Assembly (NCBI GenBank): GCA_021779535.1 | Contig: JAJYAM010000016.1 | Coordinates: 1 to 40,618 of the forward strand | From: Pseudomonadota bacterium | Lineage (GTDB): Bacteria; Pseudomonadota; Gammaproteobacteria; Steroidobacterales; Steroidobacteraceae | Length of the DNA: 40,618 bases | Direction: 5' to 3' | In this document: piece by piece, positions 27,138 to 35,386 of the stretch | Layout of the letters: every line of letters begins with the position of its first letter | How positions within the stretch are numbered: the stretch's first letter is position 1 | Translations under genes and position numbers: made by a program | Notes under the pieces: generated by a model | Seen by the model: the letters and a program-made list of their open reading frames with translations, nothing else | What the model was told of the DNA's origin: nothing | The model's database searches: none

Positions 27138-27162
27138 CGGGCGCTACCCGCGGACGCGCGGG
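27137..27162 (+). terminator. Overlapping alternative hairpins after the protease gene
   Basis: Two mutually exclusive stems share the same bases: GCGGG/CCCGC (27137-27151, 5-base loop) and CCCGCG/CGCGGG (27147-27162, 4-base loop). No T-run follows. It may be a terminator for the protease gene, or chance in GC-rich DNA. Confidence 0.3.
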
Positions 27163-27222
27163 CCGGATTATCATCGAGCCACGCCGCGGTAAGCGCCGCC
27201 CACGTTCGCCGGAGCCCTTGCG

Positions 27223-28041
27223 ATGATGAACCGACCCGTCTTTCCGATCGTCGCGACGATCCTGATCATCGGCGCCGGCGTGGGTTATTACTTCGTGGAG
27301 CGGCGGCCGGCGCCCCCGGCGCCCGCGACCGTCGCGTCCGCACCGGTGCCGGCGGCGACGCCGGCGCCCGCATCCGCGCCGGCGATCCAACATCCGGTGC
27401 CCGGCGGGTCGCCCGGGGCTTCCGCGACCGCGCCGTCGCTGCCGGCGCTCGATGCGAGCGATGGTCCGCTGCGGGAGGCGCTCGCGGGCGTCGTCGGCGC
27501 GGACGTGCTGAAGCGATACCTGGCGCCGGAGGATCTGATCCGGCGGATCGTCGTCACGGTGGACAATCTGCCGCGCCGGAAGCTCCCGTACGATCGCTTG
27601 CCGGTCACGACCCCGGCGGGCGGCTTCATCGCGGACGGCGAGGGCGCGCACGCGACGCTCGATCCGCGCAACTATGCGCGCTACACGCCGATGGTCGACG
27701 TGCTGGGCACGATCGACATGCGCTCGCTCGCGCAGGTGTACTTTCGTTTCTACCCACTGTTCCAGAGTGCCTACCAGGATCTCGGCTATCCGAACGGGTA
27801 CTTCAACGATCGTCTGATCGCGGTGATCGATCAGCTGCTCGCGACGCCCCAGCCCGCCGGACCGATCGAGCTCGTGCAACCGCACGTGCAGTACCATTTC
27901 GCGGATCCGGCGCTCGAGACGCTGTCGGCGGGCCAGAAGATCCTGATCCGGATGGGGCCGGACAACGCCGCGGTGGTGAAGTCGAAGCTCTCGGAATTGC
28001 GCGCCGCGCTGACCGCCGCGCCGCACGCACCGACGCATTGA
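27223..28041 (+). CDS. DUF3014 domain-containing membrane-anchored protein
   Basis: A 272-residue protein with one N-terminal membrane helix (FPIVATILIIGAGVGYYFVE), a long Pro/Ala linker (about 27-80) and a C-terminal DUF3014 domain. Conserved stretches include RRIVVTVDNLPRRKLP, a VYFRFYPLFQSAYQDLGYP block and a QKILIRMGP motif near the end. The function of the family is unknown; the layout suggests a periplasmic domain tethered to the inner membrane. Two adjacent ATGs (27223, 27226) both fit a GGAG box upstream. It lies 85 bp after the protease gene. Confidence 0.87.
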   Translation: MMNRPVFPIVATILIIGAGVGYYFVERRPAPPAPATVASAPVPAATPAPASAPAIQHPVPGGSPGASATAPSLPALDASDGPLREALAGVVGADVLKRYLAPEDLIRRIVVTVDNLPRRKLPYDRLPVTTPAGGFIADGEGAHATLDPRNYARYTPMVDVLGTIDMRSLAQVYFRFYPLFQSAYQDLGYPNGYFNDRLIAVIDQLLATPQPAGPIELVQPHVQYHFADPALETLSAGQKILIRMGPDNAAVVKSKLSELRAALTAAPHAPTH

Positions 28042-28074
28042 CGCGGCAACCGGCGGCGGCGCGACCCGACGGGG

Positions 28075-28117
28075 TTACGTTTGCGTAATGGGGCTAGCGG
28101 GCGCGCCGCGCGGCGCG
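28075..28117 (+). repeat. Two inverted repeats upstream of the YXWGXW lipoprotein gene
   Basis: TTACG-TTTG-CGTAA (28075-28088) is followed by the perfect 16-bp palindrome CGCGCCGCGCGGCGCG (28102-28117), all within 90 bases of the next start. These could be a terminator for the DUF3014 gene or operator sites for the lipoprotein gene. A similar 14-bp palindrome occurs at 33737-33750. Confidence 0.35.
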
Positions 28118-28160
28118 TTGAATGGGTGTCAGGAGAAGGAACCAGAAGGAGTTCGCCGCC

Positions 28161-29531
28161 ATGTCAACGCCTGCTTTCAGAGCTCGCCCTTCCATCGGGC
28201 CGCTGCGCACGACGTGGCGCGTCGCGGTACTGGTCGGGGCGGCGGCCACGCTCGGCGCTTGTGTCGTCGGCCCGCCGTACAACCCCTATCAGTCCGCCAA
28301 TCCGTACTCCTCGTCCGGGTACCCGGCGGATTCCGGCTATGGACAGAATCCACCGGTGAACGGTCAGGTCGACTACTCCGGCGGCGGGGGCGACTACGGC
28401 GGCGGCCAGGTCTACGTCCAGGCGACGGTCGCGCCACCGCCGCTGCCGGTCTACGAGCAGCCGCCGTGCCCCGTCCCCGGCTACCTCTGGACTCCCGGCT
28501 ACTGGGCGTACGGGCCCGAGGGGTATTTCTGGGTGCCGGGCACCTGGGTGATGCCGCCCGCGGTCGGCTTGTTGTGGACTCCGGGCTACTGGGGATGGAG
28601 CAGCGGCATCTACTTGTTCCACCAGGGATACTGGGGACCGCAGGTCGGGTTCTACGGCGGGATCAACTACGGCGGCGGCTATTTCGGCCTCGGTTACGTC
28701 GGCGGGCGCTGGGACCGCGACCGGTTCGAGTACAACCGCGCGGTCTCGAACGTGAACGTCAACGTGGTCCGCAACACCTATTACAACAACACCGTGATCA
28801 ACAACACGGTGATCAACAACACCGTCGTGAACCAGCGGGTGAGCTACGTCGGCGGTCCGGGTGGCGTGCGCGCCGCGCCGACGCGCACGGACCAGCTCGC
28901 GGCCCGGCAGGCGCGCTTCCGCGGCGCGACCCGCATGCAGCTCGATCAGGTGCGCGCGGCGAGCCGCGACCGTGCCCAGTTCGTGCGGTTCAACGGCGGC
29001 CGGCCGCCGGTGGCGGCGACCCCGCGACCGCAGGCGTTCACGTCGCCGCACGCGGTGCCGGCGCGCGGGGCGGTGATACCGCCGCGCAACAACGCCCCGG
29101 CACCGTACCAGGCGCAGCCGCCTCGCAACTACCCCGCGCCGGGCACGCCGGCGCAGCGGTATTACCCGGCGCCGTCCCGCCCGGGCGCGGCGTCGCCGCC
29201 CGGCTATGCGCCGCGGGCCGGCTATCCGGAACGGCCGATGACTCAACCGAACGCGCCCGCCTATCAGTCGCGACCGCCGGCGTATCAACCGCGGCCGCCG
29301 GCGTATCAGGCGCGGCCGCCGGCGTATCAGGCGCGGCCGCCGGCGTATCAGCCGCGACCGCCGGCGTATCAGGCGCGACCGCCGGCGTATCAGGCGCGAC
29401 CGCCGGCCTATCAGCCGCGACCGGCACCCGGGCGGCCCGCAGTTCAACCGCGCGCGGAGCCGGGGCGACCCGCGAACCCGCCGGCACGCGAGCCGCCACC
29501 CCGCTATCGGCGCCCGGGAAGAGCCGGCTGA
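28161..29531 (+). CDS. YXWGXW-type surface lipoprotein with Pro-rich tandem repeats
   Basis: A 456-residue exported protein. Basic N terminus, hydrophobic core and lipobox LGAC give C34 as the lipid anchor. Residues ~35-100 are rich in Tyr/Gly/Ser. Next comes an aromatic block with repeated GYW and GTW motifs (LWTPGYWAYGPEG, TPGYWGW, HQGYWGPQVGF), as in YXWGXW-repeat proteins. It is followed by a NNTVI repeat (from base 28785, three copies) and a long Pro/Arg/Gln tail containing eight PPAYQxR heptads. The tail is likely disordered and wall- or surface-associated. It starts at ATG 28161 with AAGGAG at 28146-28151. Function unknown; similar proteins are outer-membrane lipoproteins. Confidence 0.85.
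   Translation: MSTPAFRARPSIGPLRTTWRVAVLVGAAATLGACVVGPPYNPYQSANPYSSSGYPADSGYGQNPPVNGQVDYSGGGGDYGGGQVYVQATVAPPPLPVYEQPPCPVPGYLWTPGYWAYGPEGYFWVPGTWVMPPAVGLLWTPGYWGWSSGIYLFHQGYWGPQVGFYGGINYGGGYFGLGYVGGRWDRDRFEYNRAVSNVNVNVVRNTYYNNTVINNTVINNTVVNQRVSYVGGPGGVRAAPTRTDQLAARQARFRGATRMQLDQVRAASRDRAQFVRFNGGRPPVAATPRPQAFTSPHAVPARGAVIPPRNNAPAPYQAQPPRNYPAPGTPAQRYYPAPSRPGAASPPGYAPRAGYPERPMTQPNAPAYQSRPPAYQPRPPAYQARPPAYQARPPAYQPRPPAYQARPPAYQARPPAYQPRPAPGRPAVQPRAEPGRPANPPAREPPPRYRRPGRAG
29259..29426 (+). repeat. Eight tandem 21-bp units (AYQxRPP heptads) inside the lipoprotein gene
   Basis: Eight consecutive in-frame 21-bp units begin at 29259, 29280, 29301, 29322, 29343, 29364, 29385 and 29406. Each encodes AYQ-(S/P/A)-R-P-(P/A). 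The bases are nearly identical between units, with differences mostly in codons 1, 4 and 5, so copy number could change by slippage without a frameshift. Confidence 0.95.
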
Positions 29532-29602
29532 GCCGGGTCTCGACCGCGGCTTGTCGCCGTGATCGCGATCCGCGGGGGCGCTAGCGCGAGGGAGGGCGTT
29601 GG

Positions 29603-30391
29603 ATGACGAGTCTCGAGATCACCGTGACGGATGCGGTCGCGACCTTGTGTCTGCGTCGCGAGGCCGTCGGTAACGCGATCGACGTCGCGATGATTCGCGG
29701 GCTGCATGCCGCGCTCGATCGGATCCAGAAGGGCGACAGCGGCGCCCGGGCCATCGTGCTCACCGGTGGCGGCGACGTGTTCTGCAGCGGACTCGATCTG
29801 CACTCGGTCGATCTGTCGACACCGCACGCGCGCCAGCGCGCGCACTTCGAGATGCGCCGCTTCATGGACCCGCTGATCCTGCGGCTGAGCACCTTCCGCT
29901 ATCCGATCGTCGCCGCGGTGAACGGCGCGGCCGTCGGCGCCGGCATGAGCCTCGCACTCGCGAGCGACATCGTCATCGCGGCCGAGAGCGCGTACTTCCA
30001 TCCCTCGTTCGCGCGTCTCGGGATGGTCCCCGACGCGGGGATCACGTTCCATCTCGCACGCTGCGTCGGCGCGAACCGTTCGCTCGCGGCGCTGCTGCTC
30101 GCCGAGAAGATCGACGCGCGGACGGCCCTGCAGTGGGGCCTCGCCTACGAGGTCACGGCGGACGCGCAGGCCGCCGATCGCGCGCGGGCGATCGCGCGGC
30201 AACTGGCGGACGGGCCGACCGCGGTGATCAGCCAGATTCGCGCGCTGCACGCGATCACCTTCGACAACACGCTGGAAGCGCAGCTGCGCGCGGAGCGCAA
30301 CGCCCAGGAAGTCGGCCTGTCCGCGGACGACTGCGTCGAAGGCGTGCGCGCGTTCTTCGAGAAGCGCGAACCCCACTTCTCCGAGCGCTAG
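29603..30391 (+). CDS. Enoyl-CoA hydratase/isomerase family protein (crotonase)
   Basis: A 262-residue crotonase-fold protein acting on an acyl-CoA in the cytosol. The oxyanion-hole motifs are DVFCSGLDL (58-66) and GAAVGAGMSLALASD (108-122). At the usual second catalytic Glu of hydratases there is D144 (LGMVPDAGITFHL), a pattern shared with PaaG-type isomerases. Simple hydration is therefore less likely than isomerisation of a double bond or epoxide. It starts at ATG 29603 with a GGGAGGG box six bases upstream. It stands alone, with no beta-oxidation neighbours, and is flanked at both ends by the palindrome GCGCTAGCGC. Confidence 0.92.
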   Translation: MTSLEITVTDAVATLCLRREAVGNAIDVAMIRGLHAALDRIQKGDSGARAIVLTGGGDVFCSGLDLHSVDLSTPHARQRAHFEMRRFMDPLILRLSTFRYPIVAAVNGAAVGAGMSLALASDIVIAAESAYFHPSFARLGMVPDAGITFHLARCVGANRSLAALLLAEKIDARTALQWGLAYEVTADAQAADRARAIARQLADGPTAVISQIRALHAITFDNTLEAQLRAERNAQEVGLSADDCVEGVRAFFEKREPHFSER

Positions 30392-30404
30392 CGCCCGAGG
30401 CGAA

Positions 30405-31388
30405 CTAGCGTCCGAGCGCGTCGACCCAGGCGCGTAGCGCGCGAATCTCCGCCGGGCCGGTGCGGCAGCAGCCGCCGATAATGCGCGCGCCGGCGCGGCG
30501 CCACGCGGCCGCGGCCTGCGCGAAGCCCGCGGGGTCCGCGGTGCCGTGCCAGCGCTTCGCTTCGGCGTCGTAGCACTCGCCGGAATTCGGGTAGGCGATC
30601 AGCGGCTTGGCCGTCGCCACGGCCATGCGCTCGAGGAGCTCGGGCAAGTGCCGGGGCGCGGTGCAGTTCACGCCGATCGCGACGATCTGCGGATGAGGGT
30701 CGAGTGCGGCGGCCGCAACCGCGATCGGTTGACCTTCGGCGGTGTGCGCGCCGTCGCGGCATGCGAAGCTGAGCCACGCGGTCACATCCGGCCATTCGGC
30801 GAGCAGTTCGGCGAGCGCGAGCGCTTCCTCGAGACCCGGCACGGTCTCGAACGCGAGCACGTCGGCGCCGCTGCGCGCGAGCGTCGCGAGGCGCGGGCGG
30901 TGGAACGCGCGCAGCGCCGCCCGGTCGAGGCCGTAGCCCCCTCGATATTCGCTGCCGTCGCCGAGCATCGCGCCGTACGGCCCGATCGACGCCGCGATCA
31001 GGGGTCGCTCACGGCCGGTGCGGGCCGCCGGGTCGGCCCAGAACTCCTCGCGCGCGGCGCGGGCGATCGCGACCGCCGCATGCATCAGCCGGCCGGCCTC
31101 GCCGGCGCCGATTCCGCGGCGCGCGAAACCCTCGAACGTGGCTTGATAGGTTGCCGTGCTGGCGAGGTCGGCGCCGGCGCGGAAGTAGTCGAGGTGCACC
31201 TCGCGGATCCGGTCCGGCGCCTCGATCAACTGTTTCGCCGACCACAGCGGGTCGCGCAGGTCCGCGCCGCGGCGCTCGAGCTCCGTCGCGAGCGCGCCGT
31301 CGAGCACCGCGACCGGGACGCGAGCGAGGAGCGCGCCGAGGGGATTCGCGGGCGTCGCGGAGACCGGCCGCGCATCGAGGAAGCTCAT
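30405..31388 (-). CDS. mmuM: Homocysteine S-methyltransferase
   Basis: Zinc-dependent transferase moving a methyl group from S-methylmethionine (or SAM) to homocysteine to give methionine, 327 residues. The barrel starts with VAVLDGALATELERRG, and the zinc ligands are C242 (GVNC) and C307-C308 (GGCC). The size matches MmuM rather than the longer cobalamin MetH. The start at ATG 31388 gives MSFLDARPVSA; a longer GTG start at 31427 would run into the divergent rhtA-like gene and is less likely. The neighbouring exporter and PLP enzyme also deal with homoserine/Met-type compounds. Confidence 0.92.
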   Translation of the reverse strand: MSFLDARPVSATPANPLGALLARVPVAVLDGALATELERRGADLRDPLWSAKQLIEAPDRIREVHLDYFRAGADLASTATYQATFEGFARRGIGAGEAGRLMHAAVAIARAAREEFWADPAARTGRERPLIAASIGPYGAMLGDGSEYRGGYGLDRAALRAFHRPRLATLARSGADVLAFETVPGLEEALALAELLAEWPDVTAWLSFACRDGAHTAEGQPIAVAAAALDPHPQIVAIGVNCTAPRHLPELLERMAVATAKPLIAYPNSGECYDAEAKRWHGTADPAGFAQAAAAWRRAGARIIGGCCRTGPAEIRALRAWVDALGR

Positions 31389-31411
31389 CGCCGGATGATA
31401 TCCTGGTCGCG

Positions 31412-32305
31412 GTGACGAACGACACAAAGGCCTGGCGCGACGCGTATCCGCGGCTCGCGTCGATCGCGCTGCTGCTGATCGCGATGGTGAGCGTGCAGGG
31501 TGGCGCGGCGCTCGCGAAGCGCCTGCTGCCCGCCGTCGGTGCCGCCGGCACCGCGGCGTTGCGCCTTGCGTTCGCGACCGCGATGCTGCTCGCGTTCGCG
31601 CGTCCGTGGCGGCACTGGCCGCGCCGCGAGGCCGCGGCCGCGGTGCTCGCCTACGGGTTCTCGATGGGCGCGATGAACCTGCTGTTCTACGCGGCGCTGA
31701 ACCGGATCCCGCTCGGGATCACCGTCGCGCTCGAGTTCACCGGGCCGCTCGCGGTCGCGCTGGCCGGATCGCGCCGGGCGCTCGACCTCGTCTGGGCGGG
31801 GCTCGCCGCGGCCGGCCTGGTGCTGCTGCTGCCGTTGCGTGGCGGCGCGCGAGCGCTCGATCCCGCGGGCGTCGCGTTCGCGCTCGGGGCGGGGGCATGC
31901 TGGGCGTCGTACATCGTGTTCGGGCGCCGCGCCGGCGAGCTGCACCCGCAGGGCACCGCGGCGCTCGGGGTCACGGCCGCGGCCGTGCTGATCGTGCCGA
32001 TCGGTGCGGTCACCGCCGGCCCGCGCCTGGCCGAGGTCGCGCTCTGGCCGGTCGCGGCGGCGGTCGCGCTGCTCTCGAGCGCGCTCCCGTATTCGCTCGA
32101 GATGGTCGCGCTGACGCGCCTGCCGGCGCGCACGTTCGGTGTGTTGATGAGCGGTGAGCCGGTCGTCGCCGCGCTGATCGGCCTGCAGTTCCTCGGCGAA
32201 CGGCTGCGTCCCATGCAGTGGTTTGCGATCCTGTGCATCATGCTCGCGACCGCCGGAAGCGCATCGACCGCCGCGCCGGACCGCGCGGTGCTCGCGAACG
32301 ACTGA
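31412..32305 (+). CDS. rhtA: EamA-family exporter, RhtA-like (threonine/homoserine)
   Basis: A 297-residue inner-membrane carrier with ten hydrophobic helices in two EamA repeats. Several blocks match E. coli RhtA closely from memory: VSVQGGAALAKRLLP, GITVALEFTGPLAVAL, ALGAGACWASYI and LPYSLEMVALTRLPARTFG. Role: export of threonine, homoserine or analogues. The start is GTG 31412, only 23 bp from the divergent mmuM start, and no ribosome-binding site is obvious, so the exact start is less sure than the identity. Its promoter must lie within or very near the 5' part of mmuM. Confidence 0.9.
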   Translation: MTNDTKAWRDAYPRLASIALLLIAMVSVQGGAALAKRLLPAVGAAGTAALRLAFATAMLLAFARPWRHWPRREAAAAVLAYGFSMGAMNLLFYAALNRIPLGITVALEFTGPLAVALAGSRRALDLVWAGLAAAGLVLLLPLRGGARALDPAGVAFALGAGACWASYIVFGRRAGELHPQGTAALGVTAAAVLIVPIGAVTAGPRLAEVALWPVAAAVALLSSALPYSLEMVALTRLPARTFGVLMSGEPVVAALIGLQFLGERLRPMQWFAILCIMLATAGSASTAAPDRAVLAND

Positions 32306-32309
32306 TCCG

Positions 32310-32366
32310 GCGGTCCGCGCGAGGAGGTCGACGGGTGCGCCGGTGCCCGGACGGCGCGCGGGCCGC
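32310..32366. terminator. Convergent hairpin between the rhtA-like and chalcone-isomerase-like genes
   Basis: A 12-bp stem (GCGGTCCGCGCG with CGCGCGGGCCGC, one G-T wobble) brackets a 33-base loop and fills nearly the whole 64-bp gap between two convergent genes. It could stop transcription from both sides. No T-tract is seen on either strand. Confidence 0.4.
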
Positions 32367-32369
32367 GGC

Positions 32370-32942
32370 TCAGCCGCCGCCGAGCAACGCGCGCTTCAGG
32401 TCGGTTTGCACCGGATCGGGGCCGAGCCACACCGCGAGCAAGTCGCGCTGGAAGCGCCGTCCCGCGATCGGCCGACCCTGCGGCCGGCCGTCGAGCGTGA
32501 TCCGGGTCGTCCCGTCCGGCAGGAAGTCGATCGCGATCCGGTCGCCGTCCTTCGCGCTGCCGATCGCGCGCATCGTCGCGGCGAGCGCGTCGAGTTGCGG
32601 TGCGATCCGCGCGCGTTCCGCGGGCGACGCGTTGCGCGCGATCCCCTCGCGCAGCGCATCGATCAGTTCGTCCGCGCTCAGATTCCGTGTCAAGGTCATC
32701 GACAGGCGCTTCGGACCGGGTTCCGCGAGCGCCTGCCCGGCATCCGTCGTGCGCGTACGCAGGTACAGCGCGCCGACGTACACGTGGAAGAAGTACCAGG
32801 TGCGCATGCCTGCGCCGTTCAGTACGAGCGCCGTGCCGCCGACGTCGGCGGTGTCGGCGACGCCGATCCCATCGACCGTCGCCGCGCCGGCCGCGGCGAT
32901 CCACAAGGCCGAGAATGCGATCCCGAGGTACCATCGTTTCAT
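32370..32942 (-). CDS. Periplasmic chalcone isomerase-like protein
   Basis: A 190-residue protein with an N-terminal signal peptide (MKRWYLGIAFSALWIAAAGAAT). The domain fits the bacterial chalcone-isomerase-like family: LNGAGMRTWYFFHVYVGALYL near residues 40-60, then KRLSMTLTRNLSADEL and a C-terminal FQRDLLAVWLGPDPV. Bacterial members usually lack flavonoid chemistry and are thought to bind fatty-acid-like ligands in the periplasm; that is family knowledge, not visible here. It starts at ATG 32942 with a GGAG box about eight bases upstream, and follows the ZIP gene on the same strand after 56 bp. Confidence 0.87.
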   Translation of the reverse strand: MKRWYLGIAFSALWIAAAGAATVDGIGVADTADVGGTALVLNGAGMRTWYFFHVYVGALYLRTRTTDAGQALAEPGPKRLSMTLTRNLSADELIDALREGIARNASPAERARIAPQLDALAATMRAIGSAKDGDRIAIDFLPDGTTRITLDGRPQGRPIAGRRFQRDLLAVWLGPDPVQTDLKRALLGGG

Positions 32943-32998
32943 CGTCGTCGCTCCGTTTTCCCCGACAACCATCGCCGACGGCCGGCGCCACCGCGCGA

Positions 32999-33712
32999 TC
33001 ACGCGCCGCCCGCGAGCCTCACCGCCCAGAAGATCACGGCCGCGCCCACGAGCGTCATCGCGGTCGTCAGCGCCTTCGGATGGGCATGGAAGCTTTCGGG
33101 AATCAGTTCGCTCGCGCCGAGATACAGGAAAAAACCCGCGAACAGCGCGAGCAGCGCGCCGAACGCGTTGCGGGGCACCGTGAAAAAGAGCGTCGCGATC
33201 ACGCCGATCGCTGGCGCGGTCGCGTCGGCGAGGAGCCAGAACCCCGCCGCGCGCCGGCCGGCGCCGCTCTTCAGCACCAGGTTCATCGTGTTGATGCCGT
33301 CCGAGAAGTCGTGCGAGAGCACCGCGACCGCGACGACGATGCCGATCGCGCGCGACGCCTGGAATGCGAGGCCGATCGCAACCCCGTCGAGCAGGCTGTG
33401 CAGGCAGAGCAGCAGCGCCCCGAGCGGTCGGCGGCGCCCGGTCGGCGGCGATCCGGCGGCGTGCAGCGGTGCGAGCCGATCGATCACGAGATACGCGAAG
33501 AAACCGAGTGCCGTGTCGGCGAGCAGCGCCGCGGGTGACGCGCCGCCGCCGAATCCGATCGACTCCGGCATCAAATCGAAGAACGCGACCCCAAGCACCG
33601 CGCCGGCGCTGAACCCGAGGATCAGGTGCAGCTGATCGCGCAAGCGCAGCGCGAGCAGGCCGCCGCCGACGGTGCTCGCGAAGGTCGCGCAGGCAATGGC
33701 GATCAACCACAC
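32999..33712 (-). CDS. ZIP-family divalent metal transporter
   Basis: Inner-membrane carrier of 237 residues with about eight helices, likely importing zinc or another divalent metal. The metal-binding helix 4 reads [10 protein letters not shown] (H105, D109) and helix 5 reads [11 protein letters not shown] (H134, D138, N141), the family signatures. The usual His-rich loop between helices 3 and 4 is short and contains Arg/Pro instead. The start is GTG 33712; an AAGGAG lies 12 bases upstream, slightly far. It is divergent from the PLP-enzyme gene across a 103-bp spacer with an AT-rich core. Confidence 0.9.
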   Translation of the reverse strand: MWLIAIACATFASTVGGGLLALRLRDQLHLILGFSAGAVLGVAFFDLMPESIGFGGGASPAALLADTALGFFAYLVIDRLAPLHAAGSPPTGRRRPLGALLLCLHSLLDGVAIGLAFQASRAIGIVVAVAVLSHDFSDGINTMNLVLKSGAGRRAAGFWLLADATAPAIGVIATLFFTVPRNAFGALLALFAGFFLYLGASELIPESFHAHPKALTTAMTLVGAAVIFWAVRLAGGA

Positions 33713-33736
33713 GTTCGAACGGTGCTCCTTAGTCCT

Positions 33737-33779
33737 CGCGCCGCGGCGCGGGCCCCAGACCGATCATAGTATATTCGCG
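33737..33779. promoter_or_regulatory. Divergent promoter region between ZIP and PLP-enzyme genes
   Basis: The spacer holds a 14-bp palindrome CGCGCCGCGGCGCG (33737-33750) and an AT-rich island around 33765-33775 (TAGTATATT). The island offers -10-like hexamers in both directions: TATATT at 33770-33775 on plus, TATACT or TATGAT on minus. No convincing -35 elements are seen. Confidence 0.35.
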
Positions 33780-33806
33780 CTCTCGTACATGCGGCGCTCG
33801 CCGATC

Positions 33807-33812
33807 GGAGGA
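33807..33812 (+). promoter_or_regulatory. Ribosome binding site deciding the GTG start of the PLP enzyme
   Basis: GGAGGA lies four to five bases before GTG 33816. An in-frame ATG at 33789 has no such site upstream, so GTG 33816 is preferred, giving an N terminus of [13 protein letters not shown]. Confidence 0.6.
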
Positions 33813-33815
33813 ATC

Positions 33816-35117
33816 GTGGCCAAGGACAAGTATCACAAGACCCGGGTCGGCGGGCGCGTGCTGAAACCGGAAACCCAGATGATGGGCTACGGGTACGATC
33901 CGACCCTGTCCGAGGGCGCGTTGAAGCCGCCGATCTTCCTCACCTCGACGTTCGTGTTCCGAACGGCGCAGGACGGCAAGGACTTCTTCGATTACACCTC
34001 GGGCCGCAAGCCCTTGCCCGAGGGGCAGACCTCGGGACTCGTGTACTCGCGTTTCAACAATCCGAACCTCGAGGTGCTCGAGGACCGGCTCGCGCTGTGC
34101 GAGGACGCCGAACTCGCCGCGGTGTTCTCGAGCGGGATGGCGGCGATCTCGACGACGCTGTGGGCCTACGTGCGACCCGGCGACGTCGTCCTGATGAGCC
34201 AGCCGCTGTACGGCGGCACCGAGACGCTGATCGAGAAGACCTTGCCGCTGTTCGGGGTCGAGTCGGTCGGCTTCACCGACGGGCTCGACCGGGCGAGCAT
34301 CGCCGCGGCCGCGGACCAGGCGCTCGAGCGCGCGCGCCGCAACGGCGGGCGGGTGAGCCTCGCGATCGCGGAGACGCCCGCGAACCCGACCAACGGGCTC
34401 GTCGACCTCGCCGCGTTCCGCGAAGTCCTGGAGTCGATCGGTTCGCGGCAAGGCGGCGGCCGGCCGCTGCTCGCGGTCGACAACACGTTCCTCGGGCCGT
34501 TGTTCCAGCATCCGCTCGCGCACGGCGCGGACATCGTGATGTACTCGCTGACCAAGTATGTCGGCGGACACTCGGATCTCGTCGCCGGCGGCGTCGTCGG
34601 CTCGCGGTCCGCGGTCGAACCGGTGAAGCGCTTGCGCGGCGCGCTCGGAACACAGCTCGACCCGAACAGCGCGTGGATGATCACCCGGTCGATGGAGACC
34701 CTGTCGTTGCGGATGGAGCGGGCCGCGCAGAACGCGGCGCGCGTCGCGCAATTCCTGCGCGCGCATCCGAAGGTCGCGGCGGTGAACTACCTCGGATTCC
34801 TCGCGACCGGCAGCGCCGGCGAGGCGTTGTTCCGCCGGCAGTGTCTCGCCGCCGGGTCGACGTTCGGTTTCTCGATCCGGGGCGGGGAGCGCGAGGCGTT
34901 CCGGTTGCTCGACGCATTGCAGGTGATCAAGCTCGCGGTGAGCCTCGGCGGCACCGAGACGCTGATGTCGCATCCGGCGAGCACCACGCACTCCGGGGTG
35001 CCGAAGGCCACGCGTGACCGTCTCGGGATCGACGATGCGCTGATCCGCATCTCGGTCGGCATCGAGGATGCGGACGACTTGATCGCCGATCTCGCTCAGG
35101 CGCTCGAGCACGTCTGA
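33816..35117 (+). CDS. Cystathionine gamma-synthase-family PLP-dependent enzyme
   Basis: A 433-residue Cys/Met-metabolism transulfuration enzyme. PLP lysine is K247 in [11 protein letters not shown]; the ring-nitrogen Asp is D222 (VDNTF); [17 protein letters not shown] and SSGMAAIS are conserved. Possible reactions are gamma-synthase, gamma-lyase or O-acylhomoserine sulfhydrylase; sequence alone does not decide. The N terminus ([19 protein letters not shown]) is longer than in MetB and typical of a separate subgroup. The neighbouring mmuM and rhtA-like genes support a role with homocysteine, methionine or homoserine. Confidence 0.92.
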   Translation: MAKDKYHKTRVGGRVLKPETQMMGYGYDPTLSEGALKPPIFLTSTFVFRTAQDGKDFFDYTSGRKPLPEGQTSGLVYSRFNNPNLEVLEDRLALCEDAELAAVFSSGMAAISTTLWAYVRPGDVVLMSQPLYGGTETLIEKTLPLFGVESVGFTDGLDRASIAAAADQALERARRNGGRVSLAIAETPANPTNGLVDLAAFREVLESIGSRQGGGRPLLAVDNTFLGPLFQHPLAHGADIVMYSLTKYVGGHSDLVAGGVVGSRSAVEPVKRLRGALGTQLDPNSAWMITRSMETLSLRMERAAQNAARVAQFLRAHPKVAAVNYLGFLATGSAGEALFRRQCLAAGSTFGFSIRGGEREAFRLLDALQVIKLAVSLGGTETLMSHPASTTHSGVPKATRDRLGIDDALIRISVGIEDADDLIADLAQALEHV

Positions 35118-35170
35118 GGGACGTCGCCGCGGCGCGCGCCGGCGGATGCTCGCCGGTGGCGCGTCGTCCC
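35118..35170 (+). terminator. Long GC-rich hairpin after the PLP enzyme gene
   Basis: Starting at the base after the stop, GGGACG (35118-35123) pairs with CGTCCC (35165-35170); an inner stem (GCGCCGGCG with CGCC..GGCGC, 3-base bulge) closes on a GATGCT loop. There is no T-run. It is the most elaborate hairpin in the window. Confidence 0.45.
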
Positions 35171-35182
35171 GCGCACCGTATG

Positions 35183-35211
35183 TTCAATGCAGCATGGCGA
35201 CACGATTAAAT
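35183..35211 (+). promoter_or_regulatory. Candidate sigma-70-like promoter for the secreted repeat protein
   Basis: TTCAAT (35183-35188) and TTAAAT (35206-35211) are separated by exactly 17 bases in an otherwise GC-rich stretch, giving a 5' leader of about 170 bases before ATG 35387. Of the consensus bases, 3/6 and 4/6 match. The rest of the 269-bp gap (35118-35386) holds the hairpin above and no gene I can support. Confidence 0.35.
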
Positions 35212-35386
35212 TCGCGCCACCGGCCGACCTGGCGTCCCGAGATCGCCGTAAGCTGAACTTGAAGGCTCGTTCGCGAGTCACAATGATTGAACGGGCATGA
35301 GAGAGCAGGCAATGAATCAATCCTGCCGTGGACGCTGGACGGACCCCGTCGAGACCCCGGCGGACAGCATCAGGAGAGGGTCAGCC

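Noticed and set aside
28081-28140. Overlapping plus-strand frame beginning near 28088 that covers the lipoprotein gene
   Set aside because: It runs in a different frame through the tandem repeats and has no export signal; the frame from 28161 has a lipobox and family motifs.
29259-29426. Possible CRISPR-like array of 21-bp repeats
   Set aside because: The units are directly adjacent with no spacers and encode in-frame heptapeptides, so it is a protein repeat.
35297-35386. Extended start for the secreted repeat protein at 35297
   Set aside because: It would place about 30 polar residues before the signal peptide, whereas ATG 35387 has a good AGGAG box and gives a normal signal peptide.
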